Shown here: in pieces, positions 24,590-37,156 of the stretch | Layout: each line of letters opens with the position of its first letter | Numbering within the stretch: position 1 is the first letter of the stretch | Made by a program: the position numbers and the translations under genes | From: Trichaptum fuscoviolaceum | Lineage: Eukaryota; Basidiomycota; Agaricomycetes; Hymenochaetales; Trichaptaceae | Reading direction: 5' to 3' | Assembly (NCBI GenBank): GCA_910574455.1 | Contig: CAJSYZ010000003.1 | Coordinates: 4,463,250 to 4,527,249 of the forward strand | DNA length: 64,000 nucleotides | Notes under the pieces: model-generated | Database searches by the model: none | Seen by the model: the letters and a program-made list of their open reading frames with translations, nothing else | What the model was told of the DNA's origin: nothing

Positions 24590-25200
24590 ACTGGCATTCA
24601 AGTTGCAGTGATCATGATGTCCGACTCCGACGGCCCGGGAGTCACGGCAGTACTAGTAGTACTACGTGGCAGCCTGAGGTAGCGTTTCCACTCCGAGTCG
24701 TCGGACTTTCAACTAGTTCAAGTTCAAGTTCCGAATTTAGTAGCCTGAGTACCCCATGCCCACAACTTGACGTTGCACCCCAGTGAGCCTGAGCGACGTG
24801 TCGTGCCCGAATCTAGTACTTAGGCTTGTTCTTTAACTTTGCACTTCAACAGCTTGAAGCCCTCTCATCCTGAAGTCCACCTGAATTTCATCCTACTTGT
24901 AGACTGCTGGCACTGGTGGTGAGTGAGCTTTCAGCCTTCTAGATCTACTTCATCCACTGACTGAGATCTTCAAGCTTGTACTTCTACTACTACTAGTAGT
25001 AGCTCTACCGATTAGAACCACTCAGGCTACACTGGCAGCCTGAGCCTCAGGCCGAGCGTGAGCCTGATCCGCTTCAAGTTTGCTACTACTACTACTACTA
25101 CTACTGCTACTCGCTACCGAACTTCCGCGTGAGGTAGTACCACTACTACCACTACCACTACTACTACTAATATTCGGCATCACTACTCACGGCAAGACTC
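24590..25200. repeat. Palindromic-word DNA, block 1
   Basis: Non-coding DNA made of a few short self-complementary words used repeatedly: AGTACTAGTAGTACTACG, TCAAGTTCAAGTTC, GACTCCGACGG / CCGAGTCGTCGG, GCAGCCTGAGCCTCAGGC and a (CTA)n run at 25,083-25,110. The block lies between the truncated exonuclease and the start of gene A. Confidence 0.75.
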
Positions 25201-25223
25201 CAAGTCTCCTCCAGTTTGCAGTT

Positions 25224-27680
25224 ATGCCAGACAATAGGAAGCGTCCGCGCATCCCGAAACTTGAAGGTGAGCCTGAGTTTGAGTCGGACCCCTCGCCGGT
25301 TCTGACAATTATTTCGAAGAATCCGAATCCGAGTCGGAGCGCGTTTCTGTCGAGCGTCGTTCCAGTGGTAATCGGAATGCCCATGAACGTCACTATTCAC
25401 CGCCGTATTCACAGAAACACTCAGGCTGGCACAGGAAGGACAGAAGTAATAAACGGAGGAGGAACGATCATGAGCACAGTCCCACGAGCACTCCGGGGCC
25501 GAGCCGTACTAGTACCAGCGCCAGTGGGCAATACCAAGACAGGACCAGCTCTTCATACCCTGTGGAGGCGTACCGCGACTATAAAGACAGCGTTCGCGAA
25601 GACAAATATACACCTCATATAAATTTGGGAACAGTCACTGGCGCCAGTGGCTTTCGAGGGTGTGACCAGAACTCTGGTTCACCGAGTTCCTATCCCTCCT
25701 CCCGGGAGGTCGCGCAGAACAATCCGACTGCTCCAAGTAGGATCAGTGTTCCACGGACTCTTCGCATTAGCGTCTTTAAGTCGTCAACCCCTTCACCTGC
25801 TCCTCGGTCTGGAGTTAGCAACAGCCCACTTAGTACTCCAAATGACATCTTGTCGGATATGCGTTCTAAAGTGATTACTGCCCAAAACTCTATGAGCAGT
25901 TCGCCGGCAATTGGAGTATCGGATTCTAAAGTTGATAATGTCGATCAAAGCGAAGGTAACGCATTCTTCCTCCCTTTCCTATCATAGTCTGTGTCCAAAG
26001 CTAACCCTTCACTGGCACAGAAAACATCAAATCGGCTCACTTGATAACAAAGAGTCCATCTCATTCGCCAACCCCCTCTGAGCTCGCGCCCTTATACGAT
26101 CCAAATGCAGGAGTCAAGCAGCTGAAGGACTTGACCAAGCAGCTGAAAAAATGGGAGGACTTTCATAAAAAGGATTCCAATGAATTGAGGGCTCGAGTTA
26201 CGGATTTGGAGAAGAGGTTTGCCGTGATGGAAGGAGTCCAGAAGAACGTTGCAGATACTTTAAATGACGTATCAGCGTCAATCGATCTCGTGGAAGACAA
26301 AATGTCTGGGGTAAGTAACATGATCACATTTCTAAAAAGAGTGACATCTAAAAACATACCCTTGTTAGTCACGGCAAGCAGGCGACGCTGTAAGAATGAG
26401 GAAGATTTTAGATAATCTACTGACCTACCTCCGGGAAGGCTCTGCAATTGTCCTTGATTTCACTGGCGAGGACGTAAAGAGAACCCAGCACTTAGCGTCA
26501 TCCCGTCCCGGCGCTCCCAATTACTTTGCCGCCGACTTTTATGCATTGCATGACGTCATGCATGAACACTTTAAACGACACCTTCTTTACCTGCCACCTG
26601 TTCCCCCGACACATCCTGATGCCGGTCGTAAATTATACACTGTGGGAAAAAGACCCACCACATGTCCAATTTATCCGGAATCGTGCAACTCAGCAACGTG
26701 CAAAAAAGTGTTACGACGAATCTCATGAGACCAAAATAACTGCTTTCCGGTTCTTTCTACCATATTTCCAGCTCCATTACAACGCACTTTACGATTTCAT
26801 CGTAGAAATTGACAAACTCCTCCAACAATGGGCAGCTCTTCAACATAATTTCAAGCCCAATGCAGAGGAAAGGCTCTACTTAATGACGGTGGACAACCCA
26901 GGAACTTTCGTAACGCCTGCGGTCGAACTGTTTGGGGGATTGCCTCAGGCACGCCCTCAGCCTGACGTTCACAAGCATCTAGTCTTTAAAGACTCGGAGA
27001 TTGGACGGAGACTGGCGCTCACACTTTGGGACAAGGTCGTCGCACTCCATAACGGTGAAGAAGTGCCGGACCTTGTCAAGTCCGACAACGATCACATCAA
27101 ATTTGTTGAATACATGAAAAGGACCTTGGGGGCCTTGGGGCCTAATCCCTCTTCTCACGCTGATTTTTCGAACAACATCGACTCAAGTCATGTCCGTCGC
27201 TTGGATAAGCTTCAGCGGAACTTGCTACATGGTTTTAAAATCGTCAAGAGGTGGTTGCAAATAGTCCTCAACGAGGATCTTTTCAACGCAGTCATGGGTA
27301 ACTCGCTATTCCATTCAATCCGCCGCGTAATGAACGATATCATACATGCTCGGGAGGAGAGGACTGACGCAGTCCTTGACTCTATTGAGAAGTTCCCGGC
27401 TTACGTGATAAATACCCGCATTACCCGCTATGATGAATTTCAAGACCAACTGATGGCAACGGTGCGCGAGTTACATGACGATATACCACCCGGAGCGAGG
27501 GTTACGGCCGGGGCTTCGACTGCCAGGACGAGTTTATCACCGGAAGAGATCTACAACTCACAGTATCGCGATTATCTAAGCGAAGTGATAAACCAAAAGC
27601 CTGAGGATATTGTCACATCGATGTATCTTCCTAATGGCAAGCAGGAAGAAAGGTCTCCTTCTAGAAACAGTTACTACTAA
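25224..27680 (+). CDS. Orphan gene A, FFL-motif family, one apparent frameshift
   Basis: Family not recognised. Exons 25224-25266, 25320-25955 and 26021-26310 plus a last exon from 26369 to 27680 follow good splice sites; intron 1 has CTGAC near its 3' end. The N-terminus is short and basic. A Ser/Arg/Asp-rich disordered segment follows (ESESESERVSVERRSSGN, NKRRRNDHEH). Then comes a coiled-coil block (VKQLKDLTKQLKKWEDFHKK, SIDLVEDKMSG) and a helical C-terminal domain with AFRFFLPYFQLHYNALYDF at about 26,745-26,801, resembling genes B and C. The reading frame shifts between HPDAG and VVNYTLW near 26,625-26,640 with no usable intron, so the gene is broken or the base call is wrong. It is convergent with the Plavaka gene, 441 nt apart. 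Confidence 0.6.
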
Positions 27681-27829
27681 TAGCTGTTGCGGGCTGGACT
27701 CGGAGGTGAAGCTATGACTTGGAGTTCCCATGTAATCTTTGCGCTATGCTAGTGTCTACAGTTTTTCCTTGTGTCACTTTTTGATTTGCTGATAATAACA
27801 TTACCTTGACCAACCTGAATGAAATACTA

Positions 27830-28000
27830 CTGCCATGATATCATTGCCAGTGTACCACTAGTAGTATACTGTACAACTTGAAAGCAAGCCAAGAACACCA
27901 TAACTTGAAGTTGAAGTTAAAACAGTGTCATGGTACTAGTCTTTAAGAGCCGATGCTGCAATGCCAGTGTAGTACTACGTTAAATAGCGTAGTACTAAGG
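27830..28000. repeat. Palindromic-word DNA, block 2
   Basis: Sits between the convergent 3' ends of gene A and the Plavaka gene. It contains CCACTAGTAGTATACTG, ACAACTTGAAAGC, ATAACTTGAAGTTGAAGTT, AATGCCAGTGTAGTACTACG and GCGTAGTACTAAGG, the same vocabulary as blocks 1 and 3. Confidence 0.65.
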
Positions 28001-28121
28001 TCTGTTTCGTCTAGTACATCCTTTTGTTTCATTGCCATATCCGAGTCCTCACTCGTAAGTTTCAATATAGTACATTCAAGGTTGTGTATGCTAATTGAAA
28101 AGCTTTACTTCAAGTTAGTAA

Positions 28122-31100
28122 TCATTGTCTAGTTTCGTACAATGTTTCGTGCATGTGCATGTCAGCAAATCTGTTAACGTAGAATCTATCGTAAAAGTCC
28201 AGGGATTCCTCAGGTGTCAATGACTTCGGAGGAGATTCGTCACCCTTCGGGACCCCAAGGAGGTGAGCTAAACGAAAGATGTCCCCTATATCTATCACAG
28301 ACAGCTTCGGAGCCTTGCAGTGACGGTGATAGTGATGTCTGCCACTGCCATTCACTCCGGGACAGCGTCCAACACAGGCGGTAGAGCTCTCCAACTCATA
28401 TGCTGGTTCAACTATCCACATTCTTGTTTTCGGGTCGGGCGATTCTCCAACACGCTTGAAAAACTGGACGAGAGCGCATTCCTGACGTTCCACTTTAACG
28501 GTGAATGAGAAAAGAAGTATAACCCTGGCAACTCTCATTCCTGCGAACCCCTGTTTGCGGGAACCACCTCGGACAAGAACTGCATCTCGTCGAGGTTTTC
28601 CGCGCCAAGAGGGACTGGACCTGATCACCTCCCTCATTGCTTGTTCTATAGGGATCGATTCACCACGATACGCAAAGAACGCGGTGGCTGAATGGAAAAT
28701 TGAAAAGTCATTGCTAATATCCAGTTTATAGTGTTCAAATCCGTTGTAGTTTAATTTGGCTTGCCTGCTACTACTAGTAGTAGCAGAACACTTTGAGTTG
28801 GTGTTACAACTTTCGTACTTGTTGAATAAGTGTTTCTTGATGAGTTGTTGGAGTTGTCGAAGTTCTGGATAGCCTTCTATTGCCGCGAGAGCATCGAGCT
28901 GTTTAGGGTACACTTTACTGGACTCTGCAAGGATAACAATAAACAAGTTGGATTTGCAGCACCAAAAGGATGTTTCACTAACGTTTTTTCGAAGCCATTA
29001 ACGTAAAGCTCAAAGGGTCATTCCCGCCACCCAAGCGGAGCTGGCGTTCAGCATTTCCTACGCCATGAACCGCACCACGCTGTGGCTCATCTATTAAACT
29101 TTCGAAATCGTCCAAATCTGCAATTTCGTTGAGCTCTTGAATACCCACAATGGCATCGAAGAAGTCATCTGTATCATCAGCTACACCTACTACTAATACG
29201 TCACGTTGTTGCATCTGCTCTCCCCCACTGGCATCAGGGTCCCTCTCAGCGTCATCCGACTCTGACTCTGACGACATATTCTTGCGCAAAACATCTCGCA
29301 AAGCTCTCCACGAAGCCTCGGCTAACGTATCATCCAGCATTCCACGCCTTTTGAAGTCTGCCCTCGATGCAATAAGTTTACTGAGTCGTTGGTTTGCTGT
29401 GATCATCTGACCCAAGGGATCATTTTTGTTTGAGCGTCGCCATGTTTCCTTGACCGCGTAAATGTGCTTATTCTCTGTGATTGATGAACATAGTCCACTC
29501 GGTGCAGCGAACAGAGGAATCATTGTAGGATAGTGGACCATGGCATGCTGTCGTGGTAGTGAGAAGTTATCCCGGATACCCATAGCTATGAATATTTGCC
29601 GATATTGATGAAAGCAATCCAGAGAGGCTTTGATCTGATCAAGTGTTGAGGCTGTAATCGTGTACCGACGCACAAGATAACAGAAGTCGAGAAATGCACT
29701 CAATGCATGAATTATATCATCCTGCACAATGCCCACAATAGCCGGAAGATACACCTAAGCGGTTTACATCGACTACTATCAGCAAACGACCGCCTCGAAC
29801 AAGAAGGAAAAACCACATACTTTCATAAGTGCCTTTGAATCATTGCCTGTCCATTGCTTGAAGCCTCGGCCTTCGGGGAATCTACGTAGTCCAGGAAAAG
29901 GAGCAGCGACTCTGATTCTACGCGGAGGTCAGCGATAGTATTCATATTATACAAATTGTTTGAGAATGGCACCTTTTATCCACAATATCCAGCTCTGTTG
30001 TGGTCAAGCTCTGGCATATCCACTCGACAAGATGATCCTTGAAAACACCTTTGATGATTTGGTGCAATAGGTCCGGAGAAATGAGATTGCATATATCTGC
30101 GCGCGGAAAGTCATTGGTGAAGGGCTACGGGAAAACATAGTTCTTAGAAGCGCATCCAATGGAGAATTTGGAGCACATACCACGATATCTTGGTGGAACC
30201 CATACTCTTTGCGAATTGTTGCTCTGGTTAAGTTGTTGTCATTTACCTGCTCTATCAATCGTTCGTGTAGCTCTTTTGTTCGAGGATTTGATGCAAACTC
30301 CGGATTATCTAGGTCCTTGTGGGGAGCTGTGCATCTATATAGCCACCGTAAGCCATTTCCTCAGACTCCTATGCGATTTTGGAAAGGATGGTACTTACTT
30401 GCAGCACCATCCAGTGCATATTGCGCATAGACTCACCTGTTCCGGATAATCGGCTATATACGAGCCGAGTCCGAGAACCGACCTACGCAAGTGACCATCA
30501 GGGCACCGGAGAATGGTCTGTTCATTGTTTATGGACATGGCGGTCTTCAGTGAACTCAAGATTCTCGATATAGATGAATGAAAAATTTGATGTCTAAAGC
30601 GACGGAAGTCATCTGACTTTTCGTACTGTCGCTCAGCTGCAAAAAAGCGTCAAAACACAATTGAATGGCTCAGTTTTTGACACACACTCTTTGGTATTGC
30701 TAAAAATGCTACAAGCTGGACTGTATTCAACTTTTGGGACCGCCGGGCCTTGTTTGATACATTTCCTATTGAGAGATAAACGGATAATATTCGTTGTTGC
30801 CAGTTCCAACGGAAACTGTTGTCTTGTCGCTCCCCAAGATCACCGGAACGAACATGGACCCATGGACTGCTTTATCTTTGGCTGAGATTTTGTTCTAAGT
30901 CAAGGATAATCAGTACACTTCCTCCAACTTTGAATGCTGCATTATTCATGACTTACAGCCTGTTCCCAAGCGAAATTTCCGGACATGTAATTTCTGAACA
31001 CTCGTTCTTTGTCATTGATGTCATCAGATTCCTCCTTTGGCTGATATTCACGAAATGGGACATAGTCGAATTCGCCTTCTAAAGCCGTATTATCCACCAA

Positions 31101-32134
31101 ATTTCGGATCACTTCCAAGGGATCCCGATACCATACATCATATTCTTTCCTCTTCCATGACTCGGTGTTCTCGTCTGTCGCTTTTTGGCCATTGTTGTCC
31201 GTGTAGAAGTTACTAAAGGATTTCCAAGGCACATCACCAACTCTCGTAGCGTCAATGACATTGTACAACTTTTGTGCGTCTCCATCGAGTAGCGTACTAG
31301 TGGGATCCAGATCTGAGTCATCGTCGGGCTCAGTTACGTCCAACTCAGAATATCCGCCAGATTTCGCGTTCTTCACAGACTGAATTCGCTGGTAAGCCTT
31401 CATGATTCCGAGAAGCTTTGTTATATTACCAGCAGACATTTGCTCATCGCGATAAAGAAAGTCTGCGAGCTCAAAATCTGCTCGGCACGAATAGGGAGAC
31501 CAGTCATTTGGTGCAGGTTCATTTCGCGGAACAGGTGGTTCTTCGTTTTCTAAGTTGTTTCCTTCCGCATCACACGGGGTGGCTGCACGATGTTTTTCAT
31601 CAGAGTGTTATCAAACCGAGGACAATATACTTGGTGCGCACCATTCATATATCTGTGGTACACCTTTAGGTTACCATCACTCTCCTCATGATCTCCAACG
31701 TCGAAGTCGAAATCTTCAGAGGATGCACTACGGCCACTGTCACTTCCGGTGCCAGAATGGGACAGAGAATCAGGTCTGTCTAGGTCTTGAAGCAGCTCGT
31801 CTCGGCCTATACTGAGCATCGAGATATCCTGTGTAAGCATGGAAATATCGTAATCGTAGGAGTCAGAGCCGCTCTCAAAATGACCCTCTGTTGGAAGTTC
31901 GGACGACCTCGGTAGAGGTTGAGGAGTTGGAGCTCGTGTGGGTCGAATAGGTGAAGAATCATAGTCGTGACCACAGACAGTAGATCTTGCCACGGATGAC
32001 ATCGGATGAGCTGAATATTCATGTCTTGCTCTTCCAGATTGACTCTTGAATGTCCTACTACAGCTGGGCAAGGTGCATCGAATAGTTGGTGGAAAATGAA
32101 AGGGATCGTGCTTTTTCCGTGTCGCTGGCATCAA
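28122..32134 (-). CDS. Plavaka transposase with N-terminal C2H2 zinc finger
   Basis: Transposase of a basidiomycete Plavaka element; predicted to bind element ends and cut DNA in the nucleus. Read on the minus strand, the N-terminus (ATG at 32,134) has a C2H2 finger (CTLPSCSRTFKSQ...HEYSAH, C-x4-C...H-x4-H). Family blocks follow: FADFLYRDEQMSAGN-like sequence near 31,440, NVIDATRVGDVPWKSF, EYDVWYRDPLEVIRNLV, EFDYVPFREYQP, GSYIADYPEQ near 30,450, PFTNDFPRADICNLISPDLL near 30,110, YLPAIVGIVQDDI, then FSLPRQHAMVHY and GLCSSITENKHIYAVKETWR near 29,460-29,580. The C-terminal exon (28946-28122) carries FRLAHLLGVP and ends at TGA. Several introns interrupt 29.75-31 kb and were not all modelled. No definite lesion was seen, so it may be functional. 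A palindromic word sits inside the last exon. Confidence 0.8.
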
Positions 32135-32144
32135 CTTGAATGTA

Positions 32145-32260
32145 GCCTCAATAGTAGTACTACACGTTGACGACAGTGCCAGTGGCAGCCTGAGTGAGCC
32201 TGAGCCTGAGTGAACCTGAGTTAAAATTAGTCATAGCAGTAGTAGTGGGCGTAAATTTTC
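32145..32260. repeat. Palindromic-word DNA, block 3
   Basis: The 224-nt gap between the divergent starts of the Plavaka gene and gene D consists largely of AGTAGTACTACACG, GACAGTGCCAGTGGCAGCC, then TGAGTGAGCCTGAGCCTGAG and GCAGTAGTAGTGGG. It is probably a shared promoter as well as possible transposase-binding DNA. Confidence 0.6.
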
Positions 32261-32357
32261 AACTTGTCTACTAAGATAGACGCCCCCACCTCCCTGATCT
32301 TGAACTTGCACCTTCGATCCATCTTATCCTCATACAAGACTCAAAACACTGCACAAA

Positions 32358-35300
32358 ATGTCAACTCGAAGACAGACAAGGGCCAAGAACAGCGAACAGC
32401 ACCCCGGAGCAGTCGTTGACCAACTCAGAACAAGACGAACACAGGAGGAGATATTGCGGGAGAAGGAAGAAAAAGACAAAAGGAAAGTACAGCAGGCAGC
32501 GAGGCGGGATGAGGCATTGAAGGAGAAGGAGGAGAAGGAAAAACAGAAGGAAGAACGGGCAGCTTTCCGCAGAGCTGCGGCCCAGCAAGTCGCGGTTGCG
32601 AAAGAGAGGAAAAAACTCGCTGCGGAGCAGAAACGGGCAGCAAAAGAACAAGAGGCAGCTGACAAGGTACGAAAGAAGGTGACTGCAGCAGAAAACCAAG
32701 AAGCAGCGATGCTAGAGACCGTAGAAATTGAAAACAATTTGTCGAAGGCTCTTGAGACACGCACCCAGATGGGCTCAACAGTGCCTAAACTCGCTGGAAA
32801 ACGTGGACGTAGGAAGCCGAAGGGCGAAGCTAGTAGTAAGTTTCAACCTCAGATCAGTAATTACATAGCTTTGAACTGGCGTAAGCAGGCTCGAAGAACG
32901 ATGTTAAAGACGTGTCGGGTTGTGAAGTTGAATACAACGAAGACTTAGACATTGGTGAGTTATACTGCCTATACATTTTCAGATGTTTTCGAAGCTTGGA
33001 GGTTGACTACTTTGACTCACAATATGAAGCGGCGAGTACGGATGCGTCAAACAGAAAGCCTGCAAAAAAGGCTAGGAAAGAAGATCCCAAAGGTGAACTT
33101 CCATTTCGCACCCGTGTGCAGACCGCAAAGACGTCGAGATCTGCCGCCACTCCAAGCAACATTTTCTTTCACGCACCTGCCGGACAGAACGAGAGCCTTT
33201 CTGGTGAAGAAACGGATATAATAGACTCGCCCGCTACGTCAAAGCGGGACGACAAGACAAAGCGACCTGCCAGGGCGCTTCGCAACACAGATGAATCCAC
33301 TTTCATTGGTGAAGAGGATGGAGGACTTGAGGTGGCAGGGATAGACTCGAGAGGGATCAATTTGTGAGTTTAAATTTGAAATCTTGCAATGCGTACGGGA
33401 TCAATTTCTGGAATGCACGATGTAATGGTAAGTGTGAAGCTTGATTTAGACTCAGCTAAAGCTCATAGTATGATCCAACTAGATTACTAATGTTCATGCT
33501 GAGGAAGCGGATCATGACGCTCCGACAACGGGATCAAATTTCCTTCTACCTACAACGATGACACTCACGTCTTTGTTACCATATTATGAGCTTCGCTGAC
33601 GCCAAGCTACACTAGACACAGCATCTCATTGCAAGACAATGAAAACTTAAGTCCTTGGGAGGATGAAGGAGAAACAATAACCCTCGCAAGCTATCATGGT
33701 GTAAAGAATAGCTCAATCAGCGTGCAAAAGACAGCACATTTTGTCGATTCGGACACAAATATTGTGAGTTGACGGAACATTAGAATGGCAGATGCAGTCT
33801 GAATACCTTGCTTGTAGGGCGAAAGCGATCCGAGGAGACTGACAAGGCCGGCTCAAGCTAGTGTGAGTGCGACTTATTACTGTTCGATTCACGTCAGTTA
33901 CCCCATGACCGTTTGATCATATCCCTTCGTTATTATTTTTCTGCCAACTGTCGTGTAATGAACAGGATGGAGGTAGCAGCAACTTGAACTCAAAGAAAAG
34001 GAAGTTGCTGCGCGACACTCTCTCCGGGTCGCAGGTTTCAACGGTAAGCGACGTCATATCATTCCTACCTTTTCCAATCTACTAACCAATCCCTTTCCGT
34101 ACTTGAGGATAAGAACAACGAGACAAAACCAGGTGGACAGGTGAGTGCCAGACAGTGAAGCACAGTGATCTTCATGCTACATCCTTCCTTCCTTGCTTGC
34201 TGAATTGATCTTTGGACAGGATGCAAACAAGAGAACTGCCAATTCGCAGGCACCGGTAAGTCCCATCTTAATCCAGTTTCTCTCGTTTCCCCCTGATTTA
34301 TGGTTGTAAGGTGCATTCACTAGCCTTGGAACCCCGTATACAGGTATGTGTGGGCGTCGATGCACCGTAGGCTCACTTCCGCTGTAGCAACTGTTCGTTC
34401 CCTTCCTCACATCGGGTCGATCACTAATTTGTGCCTATAAATAGGACATCATAGTCACAAAAAACAGAAAGAGAAAGTCGCCACCGGACATCGACTCCCA
34501 GGTTGATGTGGTAATTCTTCCACCTTCACGTGTAATGGATTCCTTCATGTTTATGTTTACTTACTTTACACTATCTCAATAGGCTAGTAAGAGTGTCAAG
34601 GTCAAGATGTCATTGTTGACTGGCATGGACACACAGGTCGGTGCCACAGTAAGTGTCAATTCTTTGGTAGCCGGCATTTTAAGTTCGTTTCTGACCAGGC
34701 GGAAAGGACTTGAGTAAGAAGGGGAAACCCTCTGACATTCCTTATCGGCCTGAGGCCGACACAACGGTAATTGCTTCCTTTCGAGCTGCTCACTTGCCAT
34801 GGATAACAGCTTTCTGACGTGTTGCAGTCTGAGATTGGATCCGCTACCTCTCATCGCAAGAGGCAGTCGCTGGTGGCTGATAATGAAGCAAGTGTGGGTC
34901 GATTGATACACTCTAAATATGAGCATTCACTCACTATTCTTATTAGACCGGTGGTCGAAAGATGCCGTTAGCACCTCGAACACAGTCGCTTGCAATGACG
35001 AGAGTATCCTGCACTCCCGGACCCGAAGTGTTAGTGACTGGGGCTTATCCTGGTCATCACAAAGTCTCTCGGACTACTAGCTCAGTGTGTCGAATCAAAT
35101 TTATTTCTATGACATATTTTTGCTGATTCACTTATATGCAGACATCAGTGGGGCTGGAGGACAAGGGTCGAAATGAAGGAAAGGAAGGATCTCGCGTGCC
35201 AGGCAGAAAAAGGGCGACGAACCAGTGTCTCCCTCCCGGTACTCAGGCCGGTTGGACTCATATTTTATTACCTTCACTATTTCGCGCAGTGGGAAAGTCC

Positions 35301-36584
35301 ATCACGCCATGGCAAAACCCGGACAATGAGCTCATCAGCACACTGTGGGGGAAAGTGTTTGATTCTGTGGAACTAAGTTAAGAAACACAGTTCGCCGACA
35401 TCTGTTCTCTAGTTGAGTCATTCTTAGTTATCTTCAAGTTACCTTTACCAGATTGAGATGCAATCCTTGTATTTCAGGCGGCCCAGAGATGCTCTGATAG
35501 CTGGCGCAAGAAACTGTTTGAGAAAGCTGAGCATTCAGTTGCGAGTTTTATCAGCGGCGAACAATCAAAGTCAATGCAAAACGAAGCAATTGTGAAGACG
35601 TTGCAGACGCTAGTTGATAAGAAGAAAGCCGAACCGTTTCTATGGGAAAGCTGGTATAGTATGGAAAGGGTAAGTAAAATAGTACTTGTGGCATTTTGTG
35701 TCCATGCATTGACCCTGAATGTACAGAAGCAAGGACTGTTCTGCTCTGACCTCGTGGTCTCAGTGTTGTCCGTACACATCGTCTTAGCCATGGGTCGGCA
35801 TAAAGTACTGGACAAAAACACCATAGGAAAGCCTATCGGTCCCTCGCCCTTGCGGCAACAGCGGTATCTATTTTTTCAGAACTTATAGTGGCTTTATTCG
35901 CTGATCTCCTCATGGATAGGTCAAGGTTGCCATTGATAAACAGGTGGCTCGGTTGCAAAATATCAAAGAAGAGCTTGGTGGCGCTGAGTGGTATTTCACT
36001 AGCGCTCTGTGGCAGCCTCATACGGACGACTACGTTAACTTGTTGTCGAATCCCTCTTTCTTCACTGAATCAAACTGGGAAAAGGTTCGATCCCACCTCC
36101 TAGCTTACGATGCCAGTAATGATATCGATGCTGGAAAGAACACCGAACTTGTTGGATCGGGTATCACTGGCAGGGACTTTTCCTTATATTTTGATGTTGC
36201 AGGTCCGGATTCGCCTGCGAGAAAGCGTATGACGAAGGCGCTGGTAATTGGGAAGACGGGAGCGATGATAAGGGCGACGAGCGTGAAGGAGCTGAGCATA
36301 GAAGCGATGTTGAAGGTGATGCAGAGGACGAGGATGCCGATGCTAAAGGAGATGACGACCTGAGTGAGAGCGGGTACGAGGGCGCTGACAAGATTGAGGA
36401 CGAGGGCGCGGACGAGGACGAGGACGAGGGCGCGGACGAGGACGAGGACGAGGGCGCGGACGAGGACGAGGACGAGGGCGCGGACAAGGACGAGGGCGAG
36501 GAGAAGGATCCAGGCGGAGATGGCGATAATGAGGAGGACGACGCTTCAAAATGGGATTCGGCCACGGACTGCGTAGACTTCTAA
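32358..36584 (+). CDS. Orphan gene D: coiled-coil N-terminus, acidic repeat C-terminus
   Basis: Family not recognised. It is divergent from the Plavaka transposase and spans about 4.2 kb with many short exons (first exon 32358-32835). The N-terminal 150 residues are Lys/Glu/Arg-rich and strongly helical (REKEEKDKRKVQQAARRDEA). The middle, made of small exons at about 33.6-35.1 kb, is basic and Ser/Pro-rich with nuclear-localisation-like clusters (KKRKL, KNRKRKS). A folded-looking part at 35.48-36.2 kb includes KKLFEKAEHSVASFISGEQ, KTLQTLVDKKKAEPFLWESW and LAWYF-type aromatic segments (GGAEWYFTSALWQPH). The end is a strongly acidic Glu/Asp/Gly/Ala tail encoded by a 24-bp tandem repeat, finishing at TAA near 36,584. 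Only part of the splicing was verified. By position it could be the accessory second gene of a CACTA-like element, or cargo. Confidence 0.5.
36390..36500 (+). repeat. 24-bp tandem repeat encoding an acidic tail
   Basis: About four copies of a 24-nt unit coding for GADEDEDE, with slightly degenerate outer copies. It lies in frame in the last exon of gene D. The opposite strand reads as a Pro/Arg-rich artefact frame. Confidence 0.85.
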
Positions 36585-37156
36585 GGGCAAATCGTTCACT
36601 GGTGAGCCTCTTCGTTTCGTCTCTGTCCGTGCGCTCAATAACTTATTACCATCGACTCGCAGAGCAGCCTTCGTTTCTACTGGCACGCCAAAGAACATGC
36701 AGAATTGAAGGCACGGTAGCGAAATGGGCCTGCCACTGCCCGTGGCAGTGGTTCAGAATCGTGTCGTGGCGGGTTCCATGATAGTGACTGCTATGCTTAG
36801 TCTTGTGTAAATGACTGATGGACTTGAACGCTGAGGCACTGATAGCTACTTACCGTTGTCTTATATTACTTCTGATGCAATGAAATACTTGGATCGTTCT
36901 TATGCACTTGAACTCTTGAGCACTGCAGTTTGTCTTACAACACTTGTCTCCTGCTGTAATTAAAGGATGAAGCACTGAAGCACTGGAGCACTGGGGTGCA
37001 GATTGCCTGAAACACTTAGAGCACTGATTCAGCCAACTCGTCCTTATTTCAGCCAACTGGTCCTGAATAATGGGAGGACATGCATGAATAAGTGCGGTTT
37101 GCCTTATTCAGACTTCAAGTCACTCAGGACGTTTAAGTAACGCTTAAGTCACTTTC

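Larger units (their letters stand above)
27830..32260 (-). mobile_element. Plavaka-type DNA transposon, copy 1 (limits uncertain)
   Basis: A transposase gene of the Plavaka group (EnSpm/CACTA-related, cut-and-paste) is bracketed on both sides by palindromic-word DNA. I could not find terminal inverted repeats or a target duplication, so the limits given are those of the bracketing blocks. If the neighbouring genes A and D belong to it, the element extends to about 24.6-36.7 kb. Confidence 0.6.

Noticed and set aside
24590..25200. CRISPR-like array in the palindromic-word block
   Set aside because: No constant repeat length or unique spacers, and the genome is eukaryotic.
36164..36565. Ser/Pro-rich and Pro/Arg-rich ORFs opposite the gene D tail
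   Set aside because: Antisense readings of the 24-bp acidic repeat.
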